Source: Acetobacteraceae bacterium (lineage in GTDB: Bacteria > Pseudomonadota > Alphaproteobacteria > Acetobacterales > Acetobacteraceae). From it: a stretch of DNA of 42,543 bases. The stretch covers positions 1 to 42,543 of the forward strand of contig JAIYDD010000097.1 in NCBI GenBank assembly GCA_027487675.1. Direction: 5' to 3'. The first letter of the stretch is position 1, and each line of letters starts with the position of its first letter. Below are positions 7,024 through 15,746 of the stretch, piece by piece. A program made the position numbers and the translations under genes. The notes under the pieces were generated by a model, which ran no database searches, was not told where the DNA came from, and saw only the letters and a list, made by a program, of their open reading frames with translations.

Positions 7024-8130
7024 ATGGCGGAAGGGCGGCACCTGCTGCTGGTCGGCGGCGGGCATGCGCATGTCGAGGTGCTGCGCCGCCTTGCCCGCCG
7101 GCCGATGCCCGGCTGGCGCGTCACCTTGCTGACGCGCGAAGTCCTGTCGCCCTATTCGGGCATGCTGCCCGGCGTCGCGGCCGGTGTCTACCGGGCGGAG
7201 CAGGCGCTGATCGACACGCGCGCGCTGGCCGCCCGCGCCGGCGCCGCGCTGCTGCTGGACGAGGCGCAGGGCCTCGATCCCGCCGCGCGGCGCCTGCGGC
7301 GGGCGGGCGGCGCGCCGGTCGGCTACGACCTGCTGTCGATCGACACCGGCGCCACGCCGGATCTGCGCGGCACGCCGGGCGCCGCGGAATTCGCGCTGCC
7401 GCTGAAGCCGATCGACGCGCTGCTGCCGCGGCTGGATGCGCTGCTGGCGCGGGCGCGGCCGGGGCTGCGCATCGCCGTGGTCGGCGCCGGCGCGGCGGGG
7501 GTGGAGATGGCCTGCGCGCTCGCCGCGCGCCTGGGCGGCCAGGGCGTGCAGGTGGTGCTGGTCGCCGGCGCCGCCGGGCTGCTGCCGGGCCGCCCGGCAC
7601 GGCTGGTGGCGCGCGTGGCGGCGGAAGCCGCGCGCCTCGGCATCGTGCTGCGGGTGGGGGAGCCGGTGGCGGAGGTGGTGCGCGACGGCCTGGTCTTCCC
7701 GCGCAGCCCGCCGCTGGCGACCGATGCCGTGCTGTGGGCGACAGGCGCCGCCGCCGCGCCCTGGCTGGCCGCGACCGGCCTGCCGCGCGACGCGGCGGGC
7801 TTCCTGCGCGTCGGCGCGACGCTGCAGGTGGAGGGCCATGAGGGCATCTTCGCCGTCGGCGACGTGGCCGGCTTCGCGCCGCGGCCGCTGCCGAAATCCG
7901 GCGTCCATGCGGTGCGCCAGGGCCCGGTGCTGGAAGCCAACCTGCGCGCCGTGGCGGAAGGCCGCGCGCCGCGCGCCTATCGCCCGCAGCGCGATGCGCT
8001 GGTGCTGCTGGCCTTGGGCGACGGCCGCGCCATCGGCACGCGCAACGGGCTGGTGGCCACCGGCCGTTGGGTCTGGTGGTGGAAGGACCGCATCGACCGC
8101 GCCTTCATGCGGCGCTACCAGGCGGGGTGA
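7024..8130 (+). CDS. FAD/NAD(P)-binding oxidoreductase, SelD-associated type
   Basis: 368-residue protein of the pyridine nucleotide-disulfide/NDH-2-like flavoprotein group. Seen: N-terminal FAD motif LLLVGGGHAHVEVL (residues 7-20), SPYSGMLPG near residue 43, a second dinucleotide fold IAVVGAGAAGVEMA near residue 157 for NAD(P)H, and the C-terminal FAD segment GIFAVGDVAG near residue 277. The GGGHAHVEVLRR and SPYSGMLPG wording is what I know from the family often fused to, or next to, selenophosphate synthetase SelD. No selD, selA or tRNA-Sec gene is in this window. Divergent from the kinase gene; the next gene is on the opposite strand, so it appears monocistronic. Redox function likely, substrate unknown. 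Confidence 0.85.
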   Translation: MAEGRHLLLVGGGHAHVEVLRRLARRPMPGWRVTLLTREVLSPYSGMLPGVAAGVYRAEQALIDTRALAARAGAALLLDEAQGLDPAARRLRRAGGAPVGYDLLSIDTGATPDLRGTPGAAEFALPLKPIDALLPRLDALLARARPGLRIAVVGAGAAGVEMACALAARLGGQGVQVVLVAGAAGLLPGRPARLVARVAAEAARLGIVLRVGEPVAEVVRDGLVFPRSPPLATDAVLWATGAAAAPWLAATGLPRDAAGFLRVGATLQVEGHEGIFAVGDVAGFAPRPLPKSGVHAVRQGPVLEANLRAVAEGRAPRAYRPQRDALVLLALGDGRAIGTRNGLVATGRWVWWWKDRIDRAFMRRYQAG

Positions 8131-8150
8131 GGCGCGGGCCCGCCGCCGGC

Positions 8151-8882
8151 TCATCCCCCGGCCAGCAGCCGCGCCAGCCCGGCCGAAAGGCCCGTGGTCT
8201 CCACCGCCGCCGGCGGATGCGGCGCGGCGTGGCGCGTGGCGGAGGCAGCTTCGATCGCGGCGCGGATGCCGACCTCGACCGAGCACAGCACCGGCACGCC
8301 GGCGCGGTCCGCCACGCGTGCCGCAAGGCCCAGCAGGCCCGCGCCGCCCAGCACCACCGTCTCCGCCCCGTCCTCCTCGATGCTGGCGCGGCAGGCGGCC
8401 GCCAGCGTGGCGACCGCGCCATCCGGGTCGGCGGCGATCTCGGCGCCCGTCGGCGCCACCGTCCGCACACCGGCCAGCCGCGCGCCGAGCCCCCGCGCGG
8501 CGTAGAATTCCTCCAGCATCGGCTGCCAGGCCGCACCCCCGGTCACCACGCCGAAGCGCCGCGCGGTGCGGATCGCGGCCTGGCCGGAGGCCTCGGCCAG
8601 GCCGATCACGGGCACCGGCGCCACCTCGCGCAGCGCGTCCAGCCCCGGCTCCCCGAAGCAGGCCAGCAGCACCGCGGCGGCGCCGGCGCCGTGCCCGGCA
8701 TAGGCATCCAGCGCCGCGTGGGCGGCGATGGCGCTGGCGGCGCGGCTGGCGATGTAGCGCGCGCCGAAGCGGCCCGTCGCGCCCTCGAAGCCCAGCCCGG
8801 CGGGCGCCATCGCATTGGCATGCGCCACCAGGCGGTCGGTGATGGCGGCGGTGGTGTTGGCGTTGATCAGCAGGATGCGCAT
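8151..8882 (-). CDS. Asp/Glu/hydantoin racemase family protein lacking the second catalytic Cys
   Basis: 243 residues of the hydantoin/allantoin racemase group. The ATG at 8882 gives the family N-terminus MRILLINANTTAAITD. The first catalytic cysteine is present (C75 in VLLACFGEPG). At the position of the second one, normally LGCAG, the sequence reads VVLGGAGLLG (G180), a clear substitution. Classical racemases of this family use both cysteines as acid and base; single-Cys members such as arylmalonate decarboxylase or maleate isomerase do other chemistry. The gene is convergent with the FAD protein and divergent from an M20 amidohydrolase 109 bp away, a pairing that would suit hydantoin, allantoin or N-acyl amino acid turnover. 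Activity is uncertain. Confidence 0.85.
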   Translation of the reverse strand: MRILLINANTTAAITDRLVAHANAMAPAGLGFEGATGRFGARYIASRAASAIAAHAALDAYAGHGAGAAAVLLACFGEPGLDALREVAPVPVIGLAEASGQAAIRTARRFGVVTGGAAWQPMLEEFYAARGLGARLAGVRTVAPTGAEIAADPDGAVATLAAACRASIEEDGAETVVLGGAGLLGLAARVADRAGVPVLCSVEVGIRAAIEAASATRHAAPHPPAAVETTGLSAGLARLLAGG

Positions 8883-8991
8883 GGCGGGCCTGCCTGCGGC
8901 ATCGGCGCGCGCCGGGCAAGGGGGGCCGGCTTCACCGTGGCGGGCGCGGCGTGCCAGTCTGCGCGCGGCACAGGCTGGAGGACCGGGACCG

Positions 8992-10416
8992 ATGCGCAAC
9001 GAGGACGAGATCTGGCGCCTGGTGGACCGGCGCCGCGCCGACTACCAGGCGCTTGCCGACCGCGTCTGGGCGATGCCCGAGCTTTGCTACGCCGAGACCC
9101 GCTCCGCCGCCGAGCACCGCGCGATGCTGGAAGCCGAGGGTTTCCGGGTGACGGAGAACCTGGCCGGCATCCCGACCGCGCTGATGGGCGAAGCCGGTGA
9201 GGGCGGGCCGGTCATCGCCATCCTCGGCGAATACGACGCGCTGCCGGGCCTGTCCCAGGAAGCCGGCGTGGCGGAACCCCGCCCGGTGCCCGGCGAGACC
9301 AGCGGCCATGGCTGCGGCCACAATCTGCTCGGCGCCGGCGCGCTGCTGGCGGCGGCCGCGGTGAAGGACTGGCTGGCGGCGAACGGCATCGCCGGCCGCG
9401 TGCGCTACTATGGCTGCCCGGCCGAGGAAGGCGGCGCCGCCAAGGGTTTTTTGGCGCGCGATGGGGCGTTCGACGACGTGGACATCGCGATTTCCTGGCA
9501 CCCGGCCTGCTTCGCCGGCGTGAACGAGCCGGTCAGCCTGGCCAACACGCGCATCGACTTCACCTTCCACGGCCGCGCCAGCCACGCGGCGGCGGCGCCG
9601 CATCTCGGCCGCAGCGCGCTCGATGCCTGCGAGCTGATGAACATCGGCGTGAACTACCTGCGCGAGCACATGCCGTCGGATGCGCGCATCCACTACGCCT
9701 ATCTCGATGCCGGCGGCATCGCGCCCAACGTCGTGCAGGCCCGCGCCAAGGTCCGCTACCTGATCCGCGCCCGCAGCGTCGCCGAGCTGCGCCCGCTGGT
9801 CGAGCGCGTGCGGAAGATCGCCGACGGCGCCGCGCTGATGACGGAGACGCGCGTCGAGACGCAGGTGATCTCGGCGGTGTCCGAGCTGCTGGGCAACACC
9901 CCGCTGGAGGAGGCGCTGCACGCCAACCTCGAACGCCTGGGCCCGCCGCCCTTCACCGCGGAGGACCGCACCTTCGCCGGCGCGATCCAGAACACCCTGC
10001 GGGAGGAGGACATCGTCGCCGCCTATCGCCGCCAGGGCCTGCCGGTGGAACATGGCAAACCGCTGACCGACGCCATCGTGCCCTTCGGCGCGAAGGGGGC
10101 GGGGATGGTCGGCTCGACCGATGTCGGCGACGTCTCCCAGAAGGTGCCGACGGTGCAGGCGCGCGGCGCCACCTGGGCGATCGGCACGCCCGGGCATTCC
10201 TGGCAGGTGGTGGCGCAAGGCAAGTCGCCGCTGGCGCATGCCGGCATGGTGCATGTGGCGAAGGCGATGGCCGGCACGGCGGTGGACGCGCTGCGCGACC
10301 CGACGCTGATCGCGCGGGCGAAGGCCGACCACCAGGCGCGCACCGGCGGCAGGCCGTATGAGAGCCCGCTGCCGGAAGGCGCGCGGCCGGCGCTCGGGAT
10401 GTCGCTGGCGGAGTAG
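8992..10416 (+). CDS. M20 family metallo-amidohydrolase, AbgB-like
   Basis: 474-residue zinc peptidase/amidohydrolase. ATG at 8992 is chosen because GGAGG lies about 10 bp upstream and the next in-frame Met upstream lies inside the divergent racemase region. Motifs: AILGEYDALPG (first metal-ligand aspartate, about residue 80), SGHGCGHNLLG (metal-ligand histidine, about residue 105), CPAEEGGAAKG (catalytic Glu and metal Glu, about residue 145), ISWHP, and GRASHAAAAP of the dimerisation lid. The long inserted C-terminal segment with PFGAKGAGMVGSTDVGDVSQ and GTPGHSWQVVAQGKS matches p-aminobenzoyl-glutamate hydrolase subunit B and related aminoacylases. Likely hydrolyses an N-acyl amino acid or amide. 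Neighbouring racemase suggests joint turnover of an unusual amino acid derivative. Confidence 0.92.
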   Translation: MRNEDEIWRLVDRRRADYQALADRVWAMPELCYAETRSAAEHRAMLEAEGFRVTENLAGIPTALMGEAGEGGPVIAILGEYDALPGLSQEAGVAEPRPVPGETSGHGCGHNLLGAGALLAAAAVKDWLAANGIAGRVRYYGCPAEEGGAAKGFLARDGAFDDVDIAISWHPACFAGVNEPVSLANTRIDFTFHGRASHAAAAPHLGRSALDACELMNIGVNYLREHMPSDARIHYAYLDAGGIAPNVVQARAKVRYLIRARSVAELRPLVERVRKIADGAALMTETRVETQVISAVSELLGNTPLEEALHANLERLGPPPFTAEDRTFAGAIQNTLREEDIVAAYRRQGLPVEHGKPLTDAIVPFGAKGAGMVGSTDVGDVSQKVPTVQARGATWAIGTPGHSWQVVAQGKSPLAHAGMVHVAKAMAGTAVDALRDPTLIARAKADHQARTGGRPYESPLPEGARPALGMSLAE

Positions 10417-10470
10417 GGAAGGGGGGCGTGTCGCGCGAGCGATGCGGGAGTCGCCAAGCCGATGAAAACG

Positions 10471-10616
10471 GCGGGAGGGCGGTGCCCTCCCGCACCCTCC
10501 CGCCAGGAAACTGAGTTTCCTGGACCTTCCCGAATTGAACAACATGGACCGATAGATGTGGGAGGTGCAGGAACATCAGGTTCCTGCCGGGGTGCTCGAG
10601 GGGCAGAGCCCCTCGA
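10471..10616. repeat. Four-hairpin interspersed element (two inverted two-hairpin modules)
   Basis: Between two convergent genes lie four perfect or near-perfect hairpins: A 10471-10493 (10-bp stem, GCGGGAGGGC arm), B 10503-10523 (10-bp arms, one central base), C 10567-10587 (8-bp stem) and D 10596-10616 (9-bp stem, AGA loop). A and B are joined by a linker beginning GCACCC; read on the opposite strand D and C are joined by a linker that also begins GCACCC. The element is thus two copies of one two-hairpin module in inverted orientation around a 43-bp spacer. It resembles REP/BIME elements and probably also terminates both converging genes. Confidence 0.75.
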
Positions 10617-10661
10617 ACTCTACCCTCCATGCACAAGGGCAGGGCAAATTTCCGCAGCCCG

Positions 10662-11552
10662 CTACGCCTGCTTCCGCTCGATCAGCCCGCGGCGGATCTT
10701 TCGCCCGCGCCTGATGCGGTCCTCGATGTACTCCGCCTGCCCCCAGCGCACCGCGCGGCCCAGCGCCTGCGCGTCCTCCGTGAAGCGCGCCAGCATCTCC
10801 AGCAGCGCCTCGCGGTTGTTCAGGAACACGTCGCGCCACATGGTGGGATCGCTCGCCGCGATGCGCGTGAAGTCGCGGAAGCCGGTGGCGGCGAATTTCA
10901 GCACCGCTTCCTTCGTCTCCTCCGCCAGATCGTCGGCGGTGGAGCAGATGGTGAAGGCCAGCAAATGCGGCAGGTGCGACACGATGGCGACGATCTTGTC
11001 GTGCGTCGCGGGATCCAGCGTCTCGATCATGCTGCCGCAGCGGCGCCACAGCTCGGCCACCGCCTCGACCGCCGCCGGGTCGCTCCCGGGCAGCGGGGTG
11101 ACGATGCAGTAGCGGCCCTGGAACAGCTCCGCGAAGCCGGCATCGGGGCCGGAGTATTCCGTGCCCGCCATCGGATGCGCCGGCACCAGATGCACGCCGG
11201 CAGGCATCAGCGGCGCCAGGTCGCGCACCACGCTCGCCTTGGTCGAGCCGACATCGGTCACGATCGCGCCGGGCGCCAGGTGCGGCGCCACCTGCGCGCC
11301 CACCTCGGCATAGGCGCCGACGGGGATGCAGAACACCACGCAATCCGCGCCGCGCACCGCCGCCGCGGGGTCGGCCTCCACCACATCCGCGATGCCCAGT
11401 TCCCGCACGCGATCGAGCGTCGCCGGCGTCTTCGCATGCGCCACCACGGTGCGCGCCAGGTCGCCGCGGGCGCGCGCCACGCGGGCGATGGAACTGCCGA
11501 TCAGCCCGGTGCCGAGCAGGCAGAGCCGGTCGAACAGCACGCCCTCAGCCAC
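10662..11552 (-). CDS. tyrA: Prephenate/arogenate dehydrogenase
   Basis: 296-residue NAD(P)-dependent dehydrogenase of tyrosine synthesis, oxidatively decarboxylating prephenate (or arogenate). The N-terminal Rossmann motif [14 protein letters not shown] is at residues 11-24; further TyrA signatures are [18 protein letters not shown] (near residue 100), [14 protein letters not shown] (near residue 127, substrate histidine) and [10 protein letters not shown] with [21 protein letters not shown]. No chorismate mutase or ACT domain is fused. Its start overlaps the hisC stop by 8 bp and aroQ lies before hisC, so all three are one operon for tyrosine/phenylalanine synthesis. The alphaproteobacterial enzyme is often a broad cyclohexadienyl dehydrogenase, so prephenate versus arogenate is not decided. 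Confidence 0.95.
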   Translation of the reverse strand: MAEGVLFDRLCLLGTGLIGSSIARVARARGDLARTVVAHAKTPATLDRVRELGIADVVEADPAAAVRGADCVVFCIPVGAYAEVGAQVAPHLAPGAIVTDVGSTKASVVRDLAPLMPAGVHLVPAHPMAGTEYSGPDAGFAELFQGRYCIVTPLPGSDPAAVEAVAELWRRCGSMIETLDPATHDKIVAIVSHLPHLLAFTICSTADDLAEETKEAVLKFAATGFRDFTRIAASDPTMWRDVFLNNREALLEMLARFTEDAQALGRAVRWGQAEYIEDRIRRGRKIRRGLIERKQA

Positions 11553-12627
11553 GGGCGAAGGCGGTCAGCGCCTCGGTCACCAGCGTGCATTCCTCGGCGG
11601 TGCCGATGGTGACGCGCAGGCACTGGCCGAGGCCGTAGCCGCCCATGGCGCGCACGATCAGCCCGCGCGCGCGCAGATGCGCATCCGCCGCCCTGGCGCG
11701 CGCCGCGTCGCCGAAATCGACCAGCAGGAAATTGCCCTCGCTCGGCCAGACCTTGAGCCCCGCCGCTTCCAGCGCCGCCGCGACCCTGGCGCGCCACTCG
11801 GTGTTGTGCGCGACGGAGGCCTCCACCCAGCCCGGCTCCGCCACCGCCGCGATGCCGGCCGCCATGGCCGCGCCGTTAACGTTGAACGGCCCGCGCACGC
11901 GCCCCAGCACGTCCACGATCGGCGCCGGCGCATAGCACCAGCCGAGGCGCATGCCGCCCAGCCCGAAGATCTTGGAGAAGGTGCGGCACATCACCGTGTT
12001 GCGCGTGGCGTCGACCAGCTTCGCGCCGGCGTCGTAGTCCGGCCGCGTGACGTATTCGGCATAGGCCGCGTCCAGCACCAGCAGGATGTCGTCGCGCAGC
12101 CCGGCGCGCAGGCGTTCCACCTCCGCCTGCGGCAGCAGGGAGCCGGTCGGGTTGTTCGGGTTCGCCAGGAAGACCATCCGCGTGCGCGGGCCGATGGCGG
12201 CCAGCATGCCGTCCACGTCGGCCGCCAGGTTGCGCTCCGGCACCTTGATGACGCGGCAGCCGGCCCAGCGGCCGGTCAGGTCGTACATCATGAAGCCATG
12301 CGCGGACATCACCAGCTCGGTGCCTTCGCCGCCATAGGCCAGGATCAGCATGGCCAGCAGCTCGTCCGAGCCGTTGCCGCAGACGATCCGCGCCGGATCC
12401 AGGCCGAAGCGCGCGCCGATCGCCTCGCGCAGCGCCACGGCGCCGCCATCCGGGTAGCGATGCGCCTCCCGCCCCGCCGCGGCGATGGCGGCGATGGCGG
12501 CGGGCGGCGGGCCGAAGGCGCCCTCGTTCGACGACAGCTTGATGATCCGGTTGACGCCCGGGACCTTGGATTCGCCGCCCATATAGGGCTCGACCGAGAG
12601 GATGGAGGGGCGCGGCATCACGGTCAT
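11545..12627 (-). CDS. hisC: Histidinol-phosphate / aromatic aminotransferase
   Basis: 360-residue class I/II PLP aminotransferase. ATG at 12627 ([18 protein letters not shown]) is taken; an in-frame ATG three codons later is equally possible. Motifs: [12 protein letters not shown] (residues 31-42), YPDGG (59-63), NGSDELL (85-91), [13 protein letters not shown] (154-166), LDAAYAEY (185-192), the Schiff-base lysine K219 in [15 protein letters not shown] and the C-terminal RVTIGT. Set between chorismate mutase and prephenate dehydrogenase, as in several alphaproteobacteria where this aminotransferase works on both histidinol phosphate and phenylpyruvate/4-hydroxyphenylpyruvate. 31 bp follow the aroQ stop and the 3' end overlaps tyrA by 8 bp, which implies translational coupling. 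Confidence 0.95.
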   Translation of the reverse strand: MTVMPRPSILSVEPYMGGESKVPGVNRIIKLSSNEGAFGPPPAAIAAIAAAGREAHRYPDGGAVALREAIGARFGLDPARIVCGNGSDELLAMLILAYGGEGTELVMSAHGFMMYDLTGRWAGCRVIKVPERNLAADVDGMLAAIGPRTRMVFLANPNNPTGSLLPQAEVERLRAGLRDDILLVLDAAYAEYVTRPDYDAGAKLVDATRNTVMCRTFSKIFGLGGMRLGWCYAPAPIVDVLGRVRGPFNVNGAAMAAGIAAVAEPGWVEASVAHNTEWRARVAAALEAAGLKVWPSEGNFLLVDFGDAARARAADAHLRARGLIVRAMGGYGLGQCLRVTIGTAEECTLVTEALTAFARG

Positions 12628-12658
12628 GGCGGGTGTTCCGGAAGGCGTTCGGTGAAGG

Positions 12659-13408
12659 TCAGTCGACGACGGGCAGCGCGACGGCGCCGAGCAGCGTCGC
12701 GCCGGCCGCGCGCAGGCGCGGATCGGCGGCGGAGAGGAAGCCCGCCACCTCGGCCAGCGCCAGCCCGTCCTCGGCGCGCAGCGCGCGGGGGGGCAGCCCG
12801 GCCTCGGCCAGCGCGGCGGCCGCGCCCGCCGCGGGCAGGCGGAGCAGGCTGGCATCCTCGCCGGAGGGATCGGGGGGGGTGGGGGAGAGCAGCAGCACCG
12901 GCGCCGCGGCGGCGCCGAAGAAGGGCAGGCGGGCGGTGGCCTGCAACCGCACGGGATCGACCGCGCGCCACCATCGGCCGCCTTCCGGCACCGCGGCCAG
13001 CGCGGCCCGGCCGGCCAGCGCCGCGGCGATGGCCGCGTCCTCGTCCGGCAGGACCGCGACCGGCGCGCCGAGGCCGAAATGGCCGCGCAGCACCTCGATC
13101 CCCGCCCCGTCCAGCGCGGCGGCCAGCGGCAGGGGGGCCTGCAGGGCGGTGGTCGCGGCCAGCAATTCCCGCCAGATGCGCACCAGCGTCGCGCGCGGCA
13201 GCTTCCCGCCATGCCGCGCCAGCAGCCGGCGCAGGATGGCGGCTTCCCGCCCCGGGCGCAGCGCCGGGCCCTGGCCCTTGGCGCGGCTGGCGGCCAGGCG
13301 TGCCACCACCTCGACCCGCCGCATCAGCAGGTCGTGCAGGGCGTCGTCGAGCGCGTCGATCTCGGCGCGCAAGGCGGTGATGTCGGCCAGGGGGGCGGCG
13401 TCTGCCAT
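12659..13408 (-). CDS. aroQ: Chorismate mutase (AroQ) with an extra C-terminal domain
   Basis: 249 residues. The first 95 or so form the AroQ three-helix chorismate mutase: [20 protein letters not shown], then RLAASRAK and [16 protein letters not shown] with the basic and acidic residues expected to bind chorismate, followed by [16 protein letters not shown]. The remaining 150 residues, rich in Ala/Leu/Pro, look like a Rossmann-type or degenerate prephenate-dehydratase-like half ([44 protein letters not shown]) but lack the TRF and ESRP motifs of PheA. ATG at 13408 chosen because it precedes the helix by the usual distance; the frame continues upstream without conservation. First gene of the aroQ-hisC-tyrA operon. 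The function of the C-terminal part is unknown. Confidence 0.85.
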   Translation of the reverse strand: MADAAPLADITALRAEIDALDDALHDLLMRRVEVVARLAASRAKGQGPALRPGREAAILRRLLARHGGKLPRATLVRIWRELLAATTALQAPLPLAAALDGAGIEVLRGHFGLGAPVAVLPDEDAAIAAALAGRAALAAVPEGGRWWRAVDPVRLQATARLPFFGAAAAPVLLLSPTPPDPSGEDASLLRLPAAGAAAALAEAGLPPRALRAEDGLALAEVAGFLSAADPRLRAAGATLLGAVALPVVD

Positions 13409-13494
13409 GGCTGTCTTGGATCCGGTGCGGATGCATAGGGCCGGCGGGGCTTCGCGCCAAGGACCCGCCGCGCCGGCGCGCCAGCCCGCGATCC

Positions 13495-13537
13495 GCCATG
13501 CCTCCGCTGCCATGCCTCCGCCGCTATGCGTCCGCCG
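13495..13537. repeat. Short 14-bp tandem repeat at the helicase 3' end
   Basis: Three 14-bp units of the type GCCATGCCTCCGCT follow each other, the last one diverged and running over the stop codon and final codons of the helicase gene. As with the lysR gene, a repeat supplies the end of a coding region. The remaining 13409-13494 holds nothing else I recognise. Confidence 0.6.
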
Positions 13538-15746
13538 CGGGCTTCACGAAGCGGTCCAGGACGCGCTTCGGGCCGGCCTTGTCGAATTCGATGTCGAGGC
13601 GGTCGTCGTCGGTCGCGGTGATGGTGCCGTAGCCGAACTTGTCGTGAAAGACGCGGTCGCCGGCGGCGTAGCTGGCGGTGGCGGGGCCGCGTTCCCTGAC
13701 TTCCCAGCTGCCGGCCTCGATCACGCGCGGGCGGCGTGCCAGCAGCCCCTGGCCGCCGAAGACGGAGGGCGTGTCGGCCATCCGCTGCGCCCGCATGGCG
13801 CCGGCGCCTTCGCGCTGGATCATCGCCTCCGGCAATTCGTCCAGGAAGCGGGAGGGAATGGCGCTGGTCCAGTTGCCGTAGATGCGGCGGTTCGCGGCGT
13901 GGCTGATGATGGCGCGCTTGCGGGCGCGGGTGATGCCGACATAGGCGAGGCGCCGTTCCTCCTCCAGCGACTTCTCGCCCCCTTCGTCCAGGCTGCGCTG
14001 GGACGGGAACAGCCCTTCCTCCCAGCCGGGCAGGAAGACCGTGTCGAATTCCAGCCCCTTGGCGGCGTGCAGCGTCATGATCTGCAGGCGGTCGCCGTCC
14101 GCGTTCTCGTCGTTCTCCATGACCAGCGCGACGTGGTCGAGGAAGCCCGACAGCGACTGGAAGTCGGCCAGCGCGCGGATCAGCTCCTTCAGGTTCTCGA
14201 GCCGCCCGGCCGCTTCCGGCCCGCGATCGGCCTGCCACATCGCGGTGTAGCCGCTTTCCTCGAGCAGCGTGGCGGTGGCCACCACATGGCCTTCGGTCTC
14301 GTTGATCTGCCGCCAGCGCCCAAAACCCTGCATCAGCTCGCGCAGGGCGCCGCGGGGCTTCGGTTTCAGCGCGTCGCCTTCGACGATGCGTTCGGCGGCG
14401 ACGGCGAGCGGCACGGCGTCGCGCCGCGCGCGCTCGTGGATGGCGCGCATGCCGCTGTCGCCCAGGCCCCGCTTCGGCGTGTTGACGATGCGCTCGAAGG
14501 CCAGGTCGTCGGCCGGCTGCTGCACGACGCGGAGATAGGCGAGCGCGTCGCGGATCTCGGCGCGTTCGTAGAAGCGCAGCCCGCCCACCACCTTGTAGGG
14601 CAGGCCGAGCACGATCAGGCGTTCCTCGAAGCTGCGCGTCTGGAAGCCGGCGCGCACCAGAACGGCGATCTCGGACAGGCGGTGGCCGGCGCGGCGCGCC
14701 GCCTCGATGCGTTCGCCGACCATGCGGGCTTCCTCCTCGCTGTCCCACAGCGAGACGACGCGCACCTTCTCCCCGTCCGCGTCGTGGCGCCCCGCGCGCA
14801 GCGTCTTGCCGAGCCGCCCCGAATTGCGCGCGATGAGGCCGGAGGCGGCGCCGAGGATCGGCCGGGTCGAACGGTAGTTCGATTCCAGCCGCACGATGCG
14901 CGCGCCGGGAAAATCCTTCTCGAAGCGCAGGATGTTCTCGATCTCCGCGCCGCGCCAGGAATAGATCGACTGGTCGTCGTCGCCGACGCAGCAGATGTTG
15001 CGCGGCAGCGGGTCGGGGCGCTGGGCCAGCAGGCGCAGCCAGAGATACTGCACCAGGTTGGTGTCCTGGTATTCGTCCACCAGCAGGTAGCGGAAGCTGC
15101 GATGGTAGTCGGCCAGCACCTCCGGCCGGGTGCGCAGGATCTCCGTCACGTGCAGCAGCAGGTCGCCGAAGTCGCAGGCGTTGAGGTCGCGCAGGCGGGA
15201 CTGGTAGGCCTCGTAGAGCGCGCGGGCGCGGCCGTTGGCGTAGTCCGTGTCCTCGGCGGCGGTGACGCGGGCCGGCGTCAGGCCGCGGTCCTTCCAGCGC
15301 TGCACCTGCGCCATCAGCCCCTGCGGCGGCCAGCGCTTCATGTCGATGCCGGCGGCATCCATCACTTGCTTCAGCAGCCGCAGCTGGTCGTCGGCGTCGA
15401 GGATGGTGAAGCTGGTCTTGAGGCCCACCAGCTCCGCATGCCGGCGCAGCATGCGCGCACAGAGCGCGTGGAAGGTGCCGAGCCACAGGCCCTCCACCGG
15501 GCGGCCGATGATGTGGGCCACGCGCTCGCGCATCTCGCGCGCCGCCTTGTTGGTGAAGGTGACGGCCAGCACTTCCCACGGCCGGGCGCGGCCGGTCATC
15601 AGGATGTGGGCGAAGCGGGTGGTCAGCACGCGGGTCTTGCCGGTGCCGGCCCCGGCCAGCACCAGCAGCGGGCCGTCCAGCGTCTCGACCGCCTCGCGCT
15701 GCTCCGGGTTGAGCTTCGCGAGGTAGTCGTCGGCCGGCGCGGTCAT
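13524..15746 (-). CDS. uvrD: ATP-dependent 3'-5' DNA helicase, UvrD/PcrA family
   Basis: 740-residue superfamily 1A helicase acting in nucleotide-excision and mismatch repair and in removing RecA or RNA polymerase from DNA. ATG at 15746 gives the canonical N-terminus (LAKLNPEQREAVETLDGPLL). Motifs: Walker A AGAGTGKT (31-38), motif Ia TNKAAREM, motif II VDEYQDTN, motif III GDDDQSIYSWRGA, motif IV LESNYRST, motif V MTLHAAKGLEFDTVFLPG and motif VI VGITRARK. A C-terminal Tudor-like segment (GDRVFHDKFGYGTI, then DIEFDKAGPKRVL) matches the PcrA/UvrD RNA-polymerase-binding tail. The start codon overlaps the stop of the upstream pentapeptide gene (ATGA), so translation is coupled; the helicase then has no promoter of its own in view. 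Confidence 0.96.
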   Translation of the reverse strand: MTAPADDYLAKLNPEQREAVETLDGPLLVLAGAGTGKTRVLTTRFAHILMTGRARPWEVLAVTFTNKAAREMRERVAHIIGRPVEGLWLGTFHALCARMLRRHAELVGLKTSFTILDADDQLRLLKQVMDAAGIDMKRWPPQGLMAQVQRWKDRGLTPARVTAAEDTDYANGRARALYEAYQSRLRDLNACDFGDLLLHVTEILRTRPEVLADYHRSFRYLLVDEYQDTNLVQYLWLRLLAQRPDPLPRNICCVGDDDQSIYSWRGAEIENILRFEKDFPGARIVRLESNYRSTRPILGAASGLIARNSGRLGKTLRAGRHDADGEKVRVVSLWDSEEEARMVGERIEAARRAGHRLSEIAVLVRAGFQTRSFEERLIVLGLPYKVVGGLRFYERAEIRDALAYLRVVQQPADDLAFERIVNTPKRGLGDSGMRAIHERARRDAVPLAVAAERIVEGDALKPKPRGALRELMQGFGRWRQINETEGHVVATATLLEESGYTAMWQADRGPEAAGRLENLKELIRALADFQSLSGFLDHVALVMENDENADGDRLQIMTLHAAKGLEFDTVFLPGWEEGLFPSQRSLDEGGEKSLEEERRLAYVGITRARKRAIISHAANRRIYGNWTSAIPSRFLDELPEAMIQREGAGAMRAQRMADTPSVFGGQGLLARRPRVIEAGSWEVRERGPATASYAAGDRVFHDKFGYGTITATDDDRLDIEFDKAGPKRVLDRFVKPAADA

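Noticed and set aside
10462-10616. Small peptide gene in the tyrA-amidohydrolase gap
   Set aside because: The sequence is explained by hairpins; open frames there are short and lack ribosome sites.
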